From contig NC_133378.1 of assembly GCF_049309525.1 (NCBI RefSeq), positions 10,570,046 through 10,634,045 on the forward strand: a stretch of 64,000 bases of DNA. Reading direction: 5' to 3'. The notes under the pieces were generated by a model. The model did not search any database and was not told the DNA's origin. It worked only from the letters and a program-made list of their open reading frames with translations. The DNA comes from Garra rufa (lineage: Eukaryota > Chordata > Actinopteri > Cypriniformes > Cyprinidae). Each line of letters opens with the position of its first letter. Position 1 is the stretch's first letter. The position numbers and the translations under genes are program-made. Shown one piece after another: positions 63,993-64,000 of the stretch.

Positions 63993-64000
63993 TTTACAGA

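Larger units (their letters stand above)
59887..64000 (-). other. pdzd4 intron, no coding exon found
   Basis: I find no stretch encoding the expected PDZ domain or the segment preceding the big exon, so this intron is at least 4.1 kb. It holds a MITE at 60465-60908, remnants of a MITE family at 61246-61610 and a palindromic pair at 63561-63992. The region 61900-63550 looks unique and carries no visible gene. Confidence 0.6.

Noticed and set aside
1..64000. CRISPR arrays, bacterial operons, phage genes, tRNA or rRNA genes
   Set aside because: I looked for regular short repeats with spacers, ribosome-binding sites and conserved RNA gene motifs and found none. The tandem repeats present have no spacer structure.

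Overview
This is a piece of a teleost fish nuclear genome, most likely a cyprinid. It has long introns with GT/AG borders and AT-rich non-coding DNA. It is packed with repeat types typical of carp- and zebrafish-like fish: Tc1/mariner copies, hAT-type MITEs with 8-bp target duplications, palindromic 'accagc' MITEs, a THAP/TTAA element and many microsatellites. No bacterial or viral genes are seen.

Two protein-coding genes meet tail to tail. On the + strand, positions 5245-48524 hold the last twelve coding exons (1428 nt, 475 codons plus stop, every junction in frame) of an ANKS1-family adaptor: two SAM domains, a PTB domain and a C-terminus ending YETTIF. Linker details fit ANKS1A (Odin) better than ANKS1B, so I call it anks1a. 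The ankyrin-repeat exons lie upstream of the window. The first SAM exon has an in-frame 5' extension starting MMWQCHVS at 11291. This resembles the N-terminus of the short ANKS1B/AIDA-1 isoforms and indicates an internal promoter. On the - strand, 58006-59886 is the large last coding exon (626 aa) of pdzd4 (PDZRN4L/LNX5); its PDZ-containing N-terminal exons lie beyond the right edge.

Layout: 1-2320 nested Tc1 and hAT debris; 2321-9700 intron with MITEs; 9780-11494 candidate internal promoter, 5' UTR and SAM1 exon; 11495-30585 a 19-kb intron holding a THAP pseudogene, triplicated MITE-bearing segments, palindromic MITEs and the first part of a satellite array; 30586-33664 SAM exons interrupted by a nested Tc1-MITE; 33665-36894 intron with a broken Tc1 transposon; 36895-41642 linker and PTB exons, including a C-rich minisatellite just before a PTB exon; 41643-48413 intron with a foldback element and a young Kolobok-like element carrying an intact THAP exon; 48414-49254 last coding exon and 3' UTR; 49470-55490 AT-rich minisatellite, a 0.5-kb near-perfect palindrome and a possible alternative terminal exon; 55526-57985 Tc1-MITE remnant and pdzd4 3' UTR; 58006-59886 pdzd4; 59887-64000 pdzd4 intron.

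The two genes are not an operon. Both encode scaffolds of receptor or synapse signalling with C-terminal PDZ-ligand-like tails (TIF and TTV), but nothing in the sequence shows that they act together. The best candidates for something undescribed are the THAP-carrying TTAA element, the splice acceptor that doubles as coding sequence in anks1a, and the hairpin-forming repeats.
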